A DNA stretch of 64,000 nucleotides from Leptolyngbya sp. FACHB-261 (lineage in GTDB: Bacteria; Cyanobacteriota; Cyanobacteriia; FACHB-261), in the NCBI RefSeq assembly GCF_014696065.1, contig NZ_JACJPL010000018.1, forward strand, positions 248,001 to 312,000, in the 5' to 3' direction. The notes beneath the pieces are model-generated. The model made no database searches. It was not told where the DNA came from and was given only the letters and a program-made list of their open reading frames with translations. This document shows, piece after piece, positions 19,127 to 28,181 of this stretch. The position numbers were made by a program, and so were the translations under genes. Each line of letters opens with the position of its first letter. The stretch's first letter is position 1.

Positions 19127-19912
19127 ATGGTGGAAGCTCGGTTGCAAGGAAGTGCAAGGGGAGCCACTATCTTGGTCAAGGTGCGCTGTGGAGATGTGGA
19201 ATTTAGTGGGGTGCAGGCAATTATCTTCGATAAAGATGGCACCCTCTGCGATGCAGCTGAGTATCTACGCAGCTTGGCCCAACGCCGCGCTAGACTTCTA
19301 GATGCTCAAATTCCTGGCGTGCAAGAGCCAGTGTTGATGGCTTTCGGGGTCGATGAGAGCAGCAACCTAAATCCCAATGGTTTGATGGCTATCGGTAGCC
19401 GCCGCGAAAACGAGGTGGCTGCTGCTGCCTATGTGGCTGAAACCGGTCGCGATTGGACAGAGGCCTTAAGGACCGCGCAACGAGCTTTTGCCGAAGCGGA
19501 TCAATTCTTGCCCCGGCTCAAGCACGCTCCTCTATTTCCAGAAGTTCCACGCGTGCTACAGGCTCTAGCAGCGGCAGGTTTGAAGTTAGGCATTCTCTCA
19601 TCAGACACGGGGGCAAATGTGCGGGCTTTTGTCGAGCATTTTGGCCTAACTCAGCTAGTCAGCTGTGCAATGGGCGTAGATGAAGGACATAGCAAGCCGG
19701 ATCCGGACTTACTCCGTCAAGCTTGTGCTGAGCTGAAAGTTGAGCCCAGCGCAACTCTAATGGTGGGTGATAGCCCTGCCGATATGCAGATGGCGCAGCA
19801 GGCAGGGGCTCTTGGTTGCGTAGCTGTAACCTGTGGACTATCGCCTGCCCATCAGCTCAGACAGGCTAACGCCATCGTTCCTAACTTAAGTGCTCTAACA
19901 GTTATTCCTTAA
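19127..19912 (+). CDS. HAD-superfamily hydrolase, phosphoglycolate-phosphatase-like
   Basis: This 261-residue HAD protein has full catalytic motifs: motif I IIFDKDGTLCD (about residue 33), motif II LSSDTG, motif III Lys in HSKPDPDLL, and motif IV MVGDSPADMQMA. The alpha-helical cap is inserted after motif I. It resembles the Gph/PGP branch of phosphatases, but the substrate cannot be assigned. The ATG at 19127 has no clear ribosome binding site, and an internal GTG at 19175 is possible. The last bases overlap the end of the converging acetolactate synthase gene by four bases. Confidence 0.9.
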   Translation: MVEARLQGSARGATILVKVRCGDVEFSGVQAIIFDKDGTLCDAAEYLRSLAQRRARLLDAQIPGVQEPVLMAFGVDESSNLNPNGLMAIGSRRENEVAAAAYVAETGRDWTEALRTAQRAFAEADQFLPRLKHAPLFPEVPRVLQALAAAGLKLGILSSDTGANVRAFVEHFGLTQLVSCAMGVDEGHSKPDPDLLRQACAELKVEPSATLMVGDSPADMQMAQQAGALGCVAVTCGLSPAHQLRQANAIVPNLSALTVIP

Positions 19913-21570
19913 ACGTTGCCGCCCAAAGTGGCAACGCTCAGCTCTCCCAGCTTTTTAGTCAGCTTGGCGTTTTCGCGGTAGTCTACGGGACAATCAATAA
20001 CCACCGGGACCTCTTGAGCCAGGGCCCGTTTGAGGGTGGGCACCAATTCAGCCGCTGAATTAATGCGGTAACCTTTGACCCCCATCGCCTCAGCCAGAGC
20101 AACAAAGTCTGGGTTGCCAAACTTGACAAAGGCCGAACGTCCGTATTGCACTTCCTGCTTCCACTCAATCAGGCCGTAACCACCATCGTTAAAAATCAGC
20201 ACGACAAAAGCCGTGCCCACTCGTACAGCAGTTTCTAGCTCCTGCATATTCATCATGAAGCCGCCATCACCCGTAACTGCCACTACTTTGCGTTCTGGAT
20301 AGACCAGTTTGGCGGCAATGGCACCGGGTAAGGCAATCCCCATAGCGGCGAAGCCATTTGAGATGAGGCAAGTATTTGGCTCAATGGCGTGGTAGTGGCG
20401 GGCAATCCACATTTTGTGCGCTCCAACATCAGAGATCAAAATGTCTTGAGAGCGCAAAACTTGGCGCAGGTCGTAAATAACTTTCTGCGGCTTCAGGGGG
20501 AAACTCGTGTCATTCGCTTCAGCAGTGTAGTCCTCCCATAGAAGAGGTCGCAAATTTAGAGCGGCAGGAGCAGCGTGCTCACTACGGTTTGCATAACTAA
20601 TAATGCGCTCCAGAGAGGTTGCAATTGCTCCTACAACTTCAACCTCAGGCATGTAGTCGCGGTCAACTTCTGAGGGCGTCATCGAAACATGAATCACCTG
20701 AGAATTGTGCTCAGGGTTCCATTTTGTAGGGCCATACTCGATTAGGTCATAGCCCACTGCAATAATCAAATCGCTTTGATCGAATCCGAAGGCAATATAG
20801 TCCCGTGCCTGTAGCCCAACTGTCCATAGAGACAAAGGATGAGTATAAGGAATTGCGCCTTTACCCATAAAGGTATTGGTTACTGGAATATTTAGGGTTT
20901 CGGCAAAATGAATAAGCGCAGCAGTAGCCTTGGCTCGAATCACACCGTTGCCGGCCAAAATCATTGGGTTGCGGGCTTGAGAAATCAGTTTAGCCGCATG
21001 ACGAATACAGACATCAGCAGCTTCTGCATCACAAAACGATTGGGGATTGAGGGGGATTTCATGACCTTCCCGCACAGGCAGATCAGCGATATCTTCTGGC
21101 AAGTCAATGTGAGTAGCCCCAGGTTTCTCTGACTCCGCCAGCTTGAATGCCTTGCGCACCACTTCGCCAACCGTGTCGCGTTGAGCGATCTGAGTATTCC
21201 ATTTAGTAACCGGGCGAAACATCGACACCAGATCTAGATACTGGTGAGACTCTTTGTGCATCGTTTTCGTGCTGACTTGGCCGGTGATTGCGACCAGCGG
21301 AGCACTGTCTAAATTGGCGTCGGCAACACCAGTCATCAGGTTCGTAGCGCCAGGGCCCAGGGTAGACATGCAAACCCCGGCCTTGCCGGTGAGTCGACCA
21401 TAGACATCTGCCATAAAAGCACCACCCTGCTCATGCCGTACAGGAATGAACTGAATAGTGGAACCGATCAAAGCATCAAGCACCGCCATATTTTCCTCGC
21501 CGGGCAGCCCAAAGATGTATTGGACTCCCTCTTTTTCCAGAGACCGGACTAGGAGTTCAGCCGCTTTCAT
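19909..21570 (-). CDS. Acetolactate synthase-like thiamine-diphosphate enzyme
   Basis: The 553-residue protein has the three ThDP-enzyme domains. The N-terminal PYR domain has GLPGEENMAVLDAL, the catalytic Glu in VRHEQGGAFMADVYGR and TLGPGATNLMTGVADA. The central domain follows, then the PP domain with the metal/ThDP motif VTGDGGFMMNMQELET (about 430-445) and IFNDGGYGLIEWKQ. Overall it looks like the large-subunit acetolactate synthase branch (IlvB/AlsS-like), which joins two pyruvates. No small regulatory subunit gene is adjacent, so it may be a stand-alone AlsS-type enzyme or a paralogue with another substrate. It converges on the HAD gene with a four-base overlap. Confidence 0.88.
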   Translation of the reverse strand: MKAAELLVRSLEKEGVQYIFGLPGEENMAVLDALIGSTIQFIPVRHEQGGAFMADVYGRLTGKAGVCMSTLGPGATNLMTGVADANLDSAPLVAITGQVSTKTMHKESHQYLDLVSMFRPVTKWNTQIAQRDTVGEVVRKAFKLAESEKPGATHIDLPEDIADLPVREGHEIPLNPQSFCDAEAADVCIRHAAKLISQARNPMILAGNGVIRAKATAALIHFAETLNIPVTNTFMGKGAIPYTHPLSLWTVGLQARDYIAFGFDQSDLIIAVGYDLIEYGPTKWNPEHNSQVIHVSMTPSEVDRDYMPEVEVVGAIATSLERIISYANRSEHAAPAALNLRPLLWEDYTAEANDTSFPLKPQKVIYDLRQVLRSQDILISDVGAHKMWIARHYHAIEPNTCLISNGFAAMGIALPGAIAAKLVYPERKVVAVTGDGGFMMNMQELETAVRVGTAFVVLIFNDGGYGLIEWKQEVQYGRSAFVKFGNPDFVALAEAMGVKGYRINSAAELVPTLKRALAQEVPVVIDCPVDYRENAKLTKKLGELSVATLGGNV

Positions 21571-21779
21571 ACGGTTACAAACCTACGAATACACAGGTGC
21601 TCCTCAATATTGCCCTCCTCAGTCTTGTCCTATCGCACTTGTTTGAGCGCTGTGTCTTAGCTTGCTAACGCATCTACCCGAAGGGCCTTGGCAATTTGCT
21701 GAGATTGAGTTGAAAAATTCGGTAGTCTAAACTACGCTGATGATGCTCCAGGTTCCCCCAACTGCAACTTTTTCCCGCC

Positions 21780-22013
21780 ATGACGTTCGCAGTTCTCCTC
21801 TGCTTTTTGGCCGCTGCTCTGGTTCTTATTGGTGCTGCGGCAACTTTTGTTCGAGCCTTACAGGGCTTTCATCAGACGGATCTCACTTCCAAGCCAGCTA
21901 GCCAAGAGCCTGCAGCAGGCCAAGTGCAATGGCAGACGCGAGAAGACATTATTCAGCAGCTAGAGCGGCAGTTTAATAACAGCCCTTCCTCTACGGATTT
22001 GCAAGGCCCCTAA
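21780..22013 (+). CDS. Small membrane-anchored protein, unknown
   Basis: This 77-residue protein opens with a single strong membrane helix (FAVLLCFLAAALVLIGAAATFV, which could be a signal anchor), followed by a polar tail ending in a short amphipathic helix (EDIIQQLERQF). I do not recognise the family. Its TAA stop abuts the ATG of the next gene directly, so the two are translationally coupled. Together they form a short transcription unit ended by a strong terminator near 22400. Confidence 0.65.
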   Translation: MTFAVLLCFLAAALVLIGAAATFVRALQGFHQTDLTSKPASQEPAAGQVQWQTREDIIQQLERQFNNSPSSTDLQGP

Positions 22014-22292
22014 ATGCCGCGTCCTATTTTGAGAGAAGACGGCTGGCCAGGCCAAGCCTTTCAGGGTGATCAATTGAACTTGATCTTCCAGGGCTATAAC
22101 CTAGCTCAAGCAACTGCCATTAGTGTTCGTCCGGCCAAGGGTATTGTTGCTGAGTTAGGAGAAGCGACCAGCGACAGTGAACGAACTGCAACCTTGAAAA
22201 TTAGCTTTGATGCCTACCCAGGCGATAAACGGGTTTGGCTAGAGTCTCCAGAGGGTGAGAGCAATCAACTGCTACTCATTGTTCTCATGTAA
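22014..22292 (+). CDS. Small protein with Ig-like (IPT/TIG-like) pattern, unknown function
   Basis: The 92-residue product has the repeating strand pattern of a single Ig-like domain. GDQLNLIFQGYNLAQATAI, TATLKISFDAYPGDKRVWL and SPEGESNQLLLIVL match the usual rhythm of IPT/TIG or bacterial Ig-like domains (G..L.L.f.G.nl ... dA..G.R.v.l.sp.G.S). No signal peptide is visible, which is odd for such a domain. It starts on the base after the upstream stop codon. The product of the upstream gene, a single-helix membrane protein, may hold it at a membrane; this is inference. Confidence 0.65.
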   Translation: MPRPILREDGWPGQAFQGDQLNLIFQGYNLAQATAISVRPAKGIVAELGEATSDSERTATLKISFDAYPGDKRVWLESPEGESNQLLLIVLM

Positions 22293-22397
22293 GGTTCTCA
22301 TGTAGGAGCAAGGGCCAGCGATCCCTGGTAGGTTTGGCTAGTCACAGCGAGTTTTTGCAGGCAAATTCTTGCAGAAGTCTGCATCAGCATTCGACCT

Positions 22398-22442
22398 CCC
22401 CTACTAGCTAGCTAGTAATCGTTACTAGTTGAGCTAGTGGGG
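22398..22442 (+). terminator. Long composite terminator hairpin before ftsQ
   Basis: CCCC and ACTAGCT (22398-22409, one-base bulge) pair with AGCTAGT and GGGG (22432-22442). Inside, CTAGTAA (22412-22418) pairs with TTACTAG (22422-22428) around a three-base loop. GTTGTTTGTCTTGTT follows. It lies about 105 bp after the two-gene unit and isolates it from ftsQ. The rest of the 310-bp gap (22293-22602) holds an AGGGGG ribosome binding site before ftsQ and nothing else I can support. Confidence 0.85.
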
Positions 22443-22602
22443 GTTGTTTGTCTTGTTACATGGGGTAGGGACTGCGTGTATGCTTCTGAGCAAGTGGAAT
22501 AGTTAACAGTGAGAGGGGGCCGAGCGTGGGGAGATTTTATTGGCGATGGTTACGAGGCTCTAATCTTAGCTCCATGTATCGAGCTCGGTACTAGGGGGAG
22601 TG

Positions 22603-23490
22603 ATGGTCGTATACCTTTCAACCCCATCCCAGGAAGAGTTGCTGAGCCGTCGGCGGGAGCTACGTCGTCGTCGTCGTCGCCGTTTATTAGAGACGAGCTG
22701 GCGTACCTTGATGCTAGGTAGCCTGACCGGGGGACTAATTTGGGTGACGACCCTGCCCATCTGGATGCTCGATAGTCCTGAGCAGGTCGTGGTTGAAGGC
22801 AACGAGGTTCTTTCTGATCAAGCCATTCAATCGCTGCTGCCTTTGTCTTACCCCCAATCTCTAATCCGCCTTCAACCCCAGGACTTAGCGCAACACCTAG
22901 AGAGCGTGGCACCGATTCAGTCAGCAACTGTGGCTCGACGGCTGTTTCCACCGGGCTTAGCAGTTACTGTCGAGGAACGGCGTCCAGTGGCTGTCGCAAC
23001 TCAGGGCAGCGAAACAGGCTTTCTTGATGACAGTGGGGCTTGGATGTCGATGATTACCTATCCTGCCCTTAAGGCGGTCGCTGCTCCACCCCTGCGAGTT
23101 ATAGGACTTGACGATAGCTTACGGTCTAGCTGGCCTGAGTTATATCAACAGGTGCAGCAAAGCCCAGTGCCCATTACGGAGATCAATTGGCAGGACGAGA
23201 ATAATCTGATTCTCAAAACCAGTCTGGCAACTATTCATTGCGGTCCTTACAATCCCGACCAGTTTCAAGCCCAGCTGACAGCTTTAGATCGCATGCGGGC
23301 TCTGCCGACTTATCTCAATGCCGCTGATATTACCTACATTGACCTGCGTAACCCGCGCGCCCCTGCGATTACTATGAACCGCTCTGTTGCGAATAAATCC
23401 ACTGCAACCACCGGTGATCAAGCTGAGGTTGACCCGAGTGCAGAGGAAGCAGAAGCACCAGAACCAGCAACTAGTGCAACGGAGCGTTAG
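22603..23490 (+). CDS. ftsQ: FtsQ-type cell division protein
   Basis: FtsQ is a bitopic division protein that links early and late divisome parts. The N-terminal cytoplasmic segment is extremely basic, with a run of seven Arg encoded by a CGT-rich repeat near 22665-22680. One membrane helix follows (about residues 37-58, LMLGSLTGGLIWVTTLPIW). The POTRA domain begins with VVVEGNEVLSDQAI and continues to ARRLFPPGLAVTVEERRPVA; the FtsQ beta domain reaches about residue 270. A Glu/Ala-rich tail ends the protein. The ATG at 22603 follows AGGGGG; a GTG at 22600 is in frame but overlaps that site. It is followed 114 bp later by ftsZ, the conserved order. Confidence 0.93.
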   Translation: MVVYLSTPSQEELLSRRRELRRRRRRRLLETSWRTLMLGSLTGGLIWVTTLPIWMLDSPEQVVVEGNEVLSDQAIQSLLPLSYPQSLIRLQPQDLAQHLESVAPIQSATVARRLFPPGLAVTVEERRPVAVATQGSETGFLDDSGAWMSMITYPALKAVAAPPLRVIGLDDSLRSSWPELYQQVQQSPVPITEINWQDENNLILKTSLATIHCGPYNPDQFQAQLTALDRMRALPTYLNAADITYIDLRNPRAPAITMNRSVANKSTATTGDQAEVDPSAEEAEAPEPATSATER

Positions 23491-23604
23491 CGGCAACTGA
23501 TAGGTCATCTTCTAATGCTGGCCGGTGGCGCCGGAAACGCTTAGAATTGGTTTTTCAAACTGATCAGCCTACAGTGATCAAAAATCGCGTCCAAGACCAA
23601 AATA

Positions 23605-24993
23605 ATGGTCAGGGAAAGCGGCTCCGGCATTCAAAGACTTGTATACAATCTAACCGCGATGATAGGTAACGGGTCCAAACAAAGTTCAGAGCTAGCACCC
23701 AGGGATCCCGCCTCCCTGGCTGCGGAGGAGATGGTTGGTTATCCATCCTCAGACAGCTCACAAACATCCCTGGCTATGGAAAGTGACGCTTTTTCCCAAG
23801 CAGGTAATGTAGCTAGCAGCTCTGGCACCTATCTCAGCAATTCCCAGGAGCCTAAGTTGCAGCAGGGGGGAGCATCCAAGTTGGATAACATTATGCCCAG
23901 TAGCGTAGCCCGCATCAAAGTCATTGGGGTTGGTGGTGGCGGGGGCAACGCTGTAAATCGAATGATCGCCAGCGCAGTCATGGGGATTGACTTCTGGGCT
24001 ATCAATACTGATGCCCAGGCCCTAGCGGGGTCAGAGGCGCCTCGCCGTTTGCAGTTAGGTCAGAAGCTAACCCGAGGCTTGGGAGCTGGTGGTAATCCGG
24101 CCATTGGTCAGAAAGCAGCTGAAGAGTCTAGGGATGAGATCGCTGCGGCTCTAGAAGGAGCTGATCTCGTATTTATCACGGCTGGCATGGGTGGCGGTAC
24201 AGGAACCGGTGCAGCCCCCATTGTGGCCGAGGTCGCTAAAGAGATGGGAGCTCTGACCGTTGGTGTGGTCACCCGTCCCTTCACCTTCGAGGGGCGTCGC
24301 CGGACCAGCCAAGCAGAGGGTGGCATTGAAGCCTTACAAGGATCTGTCGATACCCTGATTATCATTCCCAACGACAAGTTGTTGTCGGTAATTTCAGAAC
24401 AAACTCCCGTTCAAGAAGCCTTCCGAGTTGCAGATGACATCCTGCGGCAGGGTGTGCAAGGTATTTCTGACATCATCACGATCCCAGGCTTAGTTAACGT
24501 CGATTTTGCCGATGTGCGGGCGGTGATGGCTGATGCTGGGTCGGCTCTGATGGGAATTGGGATGGGTTCCGGTAAGTCACGGGCCCGCGAAGCGGCAATG
24601 ACTGCGATTTCTTCTCCCCTCTTAGAGTCTTCAATTGAGGGAGCCAGCGGCGTTGTCTTTAACATCACGGGTGGTAGCGACTTGACCTTGCACGAGGTTA
24701 ATGCCGCAGCAGAAACTATCTACGAGGTTGTAGACCCTAACGCCAACATTATTTTTGGTGCTGTGATTGACGAGAAACTGCAGGGGGAAGTGCGGATTAC
24801 GGTCATTGCAACTGGCTTCGCGACTCAGATTGCAACCTCGACTCCTAGAGCAGTTGTCAGCTCCCCACCCACGACCAGTCGGCGACCGATTACGCCCCCT
24901 GTGACTAATCCTGATCCCCATAAACCAGCGCCTAGCAATAGTGGCGGCTTAGATATTCCTGAGTTTCTACAGAAGCGCCGTCCACCCCGCTAG
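23605..24993 (+). CDS. ftsZ: FtsZ, tubulin-like cell division GTPase
   Basis: FtsZ polymerises with GTP to form the division ring. The 462-residue protein carries an N-terminal extension of about 100 residues, Ser/Gln-rich and without known domain, before the core [20 protein letters not shown]. The GTP-binding loop [12 protein letters not shown] is intact, and the T7 loop region reads [11 protein letters not shown]. The C-terminal core peptide [11 protein letters not shown], used to bind SepF and other partners, is present. The ATG at 23605 is used; a second Met 18 residues on is possible. Cyanobacterial FtsZ proteins often have such extensions, though this one is long. Confidence 0.97.
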   Translation: MVRESGSGIQRLVYNLTAMIGNGSKQSSELAPRDPASLAAEEMVGYPSSDSSQTSLAMESDAFSQAGNVASSSGTYLSNSQEPKLQQGGASKLDNIMPSSVARIKVIGVGGGGGNAVNRMIASAVMGIDFWAINTDAQALAGSEAPRRLQLGQKLTRGLGAGGNPAIGQKAAEESRDEIAAALEGADLVFITAGMGGGTGTGAAPIVAEVAKEMGALTVGVVTRPFTFEGRRRTSQAEGGIEALQGSVDTLIIIPNDKLLSVISEQTPVQEAFRVADDILRQGVQGISDIITIPGLVNVDFADVRAVMADAGSALMGIGMGSGKSRAREAAMTAISSPLLESSIEGASGVVFNITGGSDLTLHEVNAAAETIYEVVDPNANIIFGAVIDEKLQGEVRITVIATGFATQIATSTPRAVVSSPPTTSRRPITPPVTNPDPHKPAPSNSGGLDIPEFLQKRRPPR

Positions 24994-25033
24994 AGACTTG
25001 AAGCAATGGCGAAGTCTTTAGCACTCCTGTAAG

Positions 25034-25066
25034 CGATCTGTTAGTGTAGATCGTAGGATTTTCCTA
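25034..25066 (+). terminator. Two adjacent small hairpins after ftsZ
   Basis: CGATCT/AGATCG (25034-25053, eight-base loop) is followed directly by TAGGA/TCCTA (25054-25066), then TTGCTTT. They lie 40-75 bp after ftsZ and could end its transcript, though each stem is short. Confidence 0.4.
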
Positions 25067-25110
25067 TTGCTTTAAGTTAGCTGACAGGAATTTTAGAGAG
25101 TTTTAAAGTT

Positions 25111-25122
25111 ACCGGATCCGGT
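25111..25122. promoter_or_regulatory. 12-bp perfect palindrome upstream of prs
   Basis: ACCGGATCCGGT is a perfect palindrome about 90 bp before the prs ATG. Its position fits an operator near the prs promoter, but it matches no regulator site that I know, and chance palindromes of this size do occur. Confidence 0.3.
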
Positions 25123-25212
25123 TTGTCAAAGTCACATTTGTTGTTTGCAGGGTCGCCCTAGAAATTTGTCTATCTTCTGGGAAGACTCAAAAGCGAGAGT
25201 GTTACGATCACC

Positions 25213-26229
25213 ATGAACATACCCCGGGAGACTACTGTGACCCGTTCCGCGACGCTGCCTCTTCAGCAGACACTAACGCCTTTTGCGGAAGATAATCGTC
25301 TCCGGCTTTTTGCTGGTTCAGCAAATATTCCTCTTGCGCAAGAGGTTGCCCGTTACCTAGGCATTGACTTAGGACCAATGGTGCGTAAACGCTTTGCGGA
25401 CGGCGAACTCTATGTCCAAATTCAAGAATCAATTCGGGGCTGCGATGTTTACCTAATTCAGCCAACTTGCCGTCCAGTGAATGATCACTTGATGGAACTG
25501 TTGATTATGGTCGACGCTTGCCGTCGCGCTTCAGCTCGTCAGATCACCGCAGTCATTCCCTACTATGGCTATGCTCGCGCCGACCGTAAAACAGCTGGGC
25601 GTGAGTCGATTTCAGCGAAGCTGATGGCGAACCTCATTGTAGAGGCAGGGGCAAGTCGAGTTCTGGCCATGGATCTACACTCAGCGCAGATTCAGGGCTA
25701 TTTTGACATTCCTCTCGATCATGTTTACGCGTCACCAGTGCTGCTGGATTACCTGATGCGGAAGCCGCTTGAGGACCTCGTTGTCGTCTCCCCTGATGTG
25801 GGCGGTGTCGCCAGGGCTAGGGCTTTCGCCAAGAAGTTGAACGATGCGCCTCTAGCGATTGTGGACAAACGCCGCCAAGCGCATAACGTGGCTGAAGTCA
25901 TGAACGTGATCGGGGAAGTCGCAGGCAAGACTGCCGTTTTGGTCGATGACATGATCGACACGGCTGGCACCATCTGTGAAGCCGCGAAGATCCTACGGCA
26001 AGAGGGCGCACGCCAAGTTTATGCCTGTGCAACTCACGCTGTCTTCTCGCCGCCAGCAATCGACCGCCTCAAGAGTGGCTTGTTCGAAGAAGTGATCGTT
26101 ACCAACACCATGCCCATTGCAGAGGGGTGCCTCTTCCCACAGTTGAGGGTACTCTCCACCGCCAACATTTTGGGTGAGACGATCTGGCGGATTCACGAGG
26201 ATTGCTCAGTCAGCAGCATGTTCCGCTAA
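25213..26229 (+). CDS. prs: Ribose-phosphate pyrophosphokinase (PRPP synthetase)
   Basis: Prs makes PRPP from ribose 5-phosphate and ATP, supplying nucleotide, histidine and tryptophan synthesis. The 338-residue protein shows the class I landmarks: RLFAGSANIPLAQEVARYL, KRFADGELYVQI, the flexible-loop and metal region IPYYGYARADRK, the DLHSAQIQGYF metal site, and the PRPP-binding loop VLVDDMIDTAGTI (about residue 240). About 25 extra residues precede the usual start, as in other cyanobacteria. The phosphoribosyltransferase at 36039 is one of the possible consumers of its product. Confidence 0.97.
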   Translation: MNIPRETTVTRSATLPLQQTLTPFAEDNRLRLFAGSANIPLAQEVARYLGIDLGPMVRKRFADGELYVQIQESIRGCDVYLIQPTCRPVNDHLMELLIMVDACRRASARQITAVIPYYGYARADRKTAGRESISAKLMANLIVEAGASRVLAMDLHSAQIQGYFDIPLDHVYASPVLLDYLMRKPLEDLVVVSPDVGGVARARAFAKKLNDAPLAIVDKRRQAHNVAEVMNVIGEVAGKTAVLVDDMIDTAGTICEAAKILRQEGARQVYACATHAVFSPPAIDRLKSGLFEEVIVTNTMPIAEGCLFPQLRVLSTANILGETIWRIHEDCSVSSMFR

Positions 26230-26298
26230 AGTCTTGCCTTACAACCCAGTCTTCAAACTGATTGATTGCCAGTAGGAAAAAGGGGAGCAACTTTTCCG

Positions 26299-26727
26299 CT
26301 ACAGATAGGCAAGAATCCCGTCAGGGTACAGAATCAATTCCCCATTTTTGAAACGGTCCTTCTCAATCCAAAGGGCTGTTTTTTTATGCTCTCCTTCCGT
26401 AAACTCAAACCGCTCCTGTTGATAGAAGTGGCCATCGATAAATTCGCACTCGTAGAGCTGAATCAGTTCGTGGCCTGTTTGACCGTCGTAAGTGAAGATA
26501 TTCTCTAAACAGCCCAGGTAGCGAATGTTCGTCAGTTCTGCATTCAACTCTTCTTGAAACTCGCGCCGCAGTGCTAAGTCGCTGGACTCACCAAATTCAA
26601 TGCCGCCTCCTAATGAGCGGTAGAAGGTCTCTTGCTTGGTGGGATCGTAGCCTTCAGAGACGAATAAGCGGCTACCGTCACGGATAAAGCCCAGGGCCAA
26701 CGCGCGGATTTGACCGGAGTGGTACAT
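26299..26727 (-). CDS. Nudix hydrolase
   Basis: This 142-residue protein has a full Nudix box, GGGIEFGESSDLALRREFQEEL (given here as the pattern Gx5Ex7REx2EE), starting near residue 40. It provides the metal-binding Glu residues used to cleave nucleoside diphosphates linked to another group. The N-terminus RALALGFIRDGSRLFVSEG is the usual first strand pair. Substrate cannot be told; the family covers oxidised nucleotides, sugar nucleotides and ADP-ribose. It starts three bases after the DUF3531 gene ends, so they are co-transcribed. Confidence 0.9.
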   Translation of the reverse strand: MYHSGQIRALALGFIRDGSRLFVSEGYDPTKQETFYRSLGGGIEFGESSDLALRREFQEELNAELTNIRYLGCLENIFTYDGQTGHELIQLYECEFIDGHFYQQERFEFTEGEHKKTALWIEKDRFKNGELILYPDGILAYL

Positions 26728-26730
26728 TGA

Positions 26731-27192
26731 TCAACCTCGTTCATAGATGGAGTCAGGGCGGTTGCCATTGACTGGCAGCGGCCAGTCTTCCCGCTGACCG
26801 CCGATCTGCACCTCTTCGATCTCAACGTATTCACGGCTGAACTGTGCCAGAGCGTTGACCAGCACATCGAAGGCAAGGGAATCACTCGTGCCCAGGTCGA
26901 ACCAGCAGCGGGCCAGGACGCCTTCATATTCGATATCGCCCATGTTGTGCATCAGCGCCATGAGCGGTCCTTCTAGGCTATCGCTGTCGTAGAGCAGGTT
27001 GCTGACATCTGGGTCCGCCTCGTGGCTTTGCAGGTTGCTGGCATTGAAGCCACCCAATTGCCCTAGCGAAAACCAGGCGTTCAAAACCTGTTCAACGTAG
27101 AGCTTTTCCCGCTCTGAGGGAACTGCTGCAAATTGCAACCAGATCCAGACATCGAACTGATCAATTTCACGAAATTCAACACGCATGGGCAT
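26731..27192 (-). CDS. DUF3531 protein (cyanobacteria and plastids)
   Basis: The 153-residue product matches DUF3531, a family of cyanobacteria and plants with no firm function. Visible family blocks are VEFREIDQFDVWIWLQF, LGQLGGFNASNLQ, LMALMHNMGDIEYEG, ARCWFDLGTSDSLAFDVLVNAL and the late EEVQIGGQREDWP. It is soluble. Its ATG at 27192 overlaps the TAA stop of the TPR gene by one base (TAATG type), indicating translational coupling; the third residue is also Met and could be the start. The downstream Nudix gene follows almost without a gap. Confidence 0.88.
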   Translation of the reverse strand: MPMRVEFREIDQFDVWIWLQFAAVPSEREKLYVEQVLNAWFSLGQLGGFNASNLQSHEADPDVSNLLYDSDSLEGPLMALMHNMGDIEYEGVLARCWFDLGTSDSLAFDVLVNALAQFSREYVEIEEVQIGGQREDWPLPVNGNRPDSIYERG

Positions 27193-28154
27193 TAACGAGG
27201 CAGGGTGGGAGACACTGGCGTTGCCCTAGCCGGAGTTGGAGCTACAGCCGGAGTCGGGGCTACAGCCGGGGTCTGCTGGTCTAGCTTCTCTTGCGCCCGA
27301 CGAGCTTCTCGCTCAATACTCCGCGTCAGGCGGGCAGGCAGCTGACTGCGCAGGGCCAAGGCTCTTCGGAAAGAGACTAGACTATCTCTGTAGCGGTCAC
27401 TTTCGACCAGGATCTGAGCCTTCAAGTAGTGTAACTCGGGATTCTCCGGAGCAACTTGAAGGGCGCGGTTCACAGCATCTAGCGCTTCGTTGAGGCGTTT
27501 CTCGTCCCGGTAGCCCACCGCCACACCACGCCACGATAAGTAAGCAGGCGCTGAACGCTGGAGTCGCCCTACAGCATCATTGATGTTGGCGAAGGGTAGG
27601 TTAGTGGCAATCATCAGGTCCATGAAGCCCTTGATCAGGTTCAGTTCTGGATCATTGCCGTTCACTTTTTCAGCTTTCTCGATCTCACTAAACATCTGCT
27701 GGAGCTTGGGCAGAGCTTGCGGTGTACCAACGACTAGACCTTGGCTGGTGATAATGTAGCCCGCCTCCATGAAGTAACCGACCCCCGTGTAGAGATGGCC
27801 GCGCAGAGGGTCGCGGGCCACCAGCCGTTGAGCAACTTCGCGAGTTTGAGTTGCAAAGCGAGAGAACTGGGGCAGTTCCCCGTTGATGTAAGCTAGGGCA
27901 GCTTTCATGCCGTAGATCATCGGCTCGTTGGGCTCGATCGCTAATGCTTGATCGAGGCGCCGACTGGCGATCTGATAATTACCCTGACGGAAAACTGTTT
28001 CAAATGCAGCTTGCGTATTGGGACCGATGGAACGGGCATCAGCTCCAGTTCGGAACGGATCGGCCGCCCAAGCAGCATTGCTCCAAAGCACAGTTGCAGC
28101 GGTCAAAGCGGTAGCCCAAGTGTAAGCTCGTCGAGATTGGCTAGCTCGTTTCAT
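27192..28154 (-). CDS. Exported TPR-repeat protein (Sll0314/Alr1548-like)
   Basis: This 320-residue protein has an N-terminal signal peptide ending near AAWA-AD, then tetratricopeptide units. The clearest units are FRQGNYQIASRRLDQALAIEPNEPM (pattern Wx-G-Y-A-P) and DEKRLNEALDAVNRALQVAPENPELHYLKAQI, here cited in part. The C-terminus is a Pro/Ala/Thr-rich tail with an imperfect repeat (TPAVAPTPAVAPTP). It resembles the cyanobacterial Sll0314/Alr1548 TPR family, which has no assigned role. It is the first gene of the TPR-DUF3531-Nudix unit. Its periplasmic or lumenal location is inferred from the signal peptide. Confidence 0.85.
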   Translation of the reverse strand: MKRASQSRRAYTWATALTAATVLWSNAAWAADPFRTGADARSIGPNTQAAFETVFRQGNYQIASRRLDQALAIEPNEPMIYGMKAALAYINGELPQFSRFATQTREVAQRLVARDPLRGHLYTGVGYFMEAGYIITSQGLVVGTPQALPKLQQMFSEIEKAEKVNGNDPELNLIKGFMDLMIATNLPFANINDAVGRLQRSAPAYLSWRGVAVGYRDEKRLNEALDAVNRALQVAPENPELHYLKAQILVESDRYRDSLVSFRRALALRSQLPARLTRSIEREARRAQEKLDQQTPAVAPTPAVAPTPARATPVSPTLPR

Positions 28155-28181
28155 AGCGTCTGCTCCTCACAGCATGACTTG

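Noticed and set aside
22509-22721. Open frame overlapping the ftsQ start
   Set aside because: It is in another frame of the Arg-rich ftsQ start, and its Ser-rich run comes from the same CGT repeat; ftsQ is certain.
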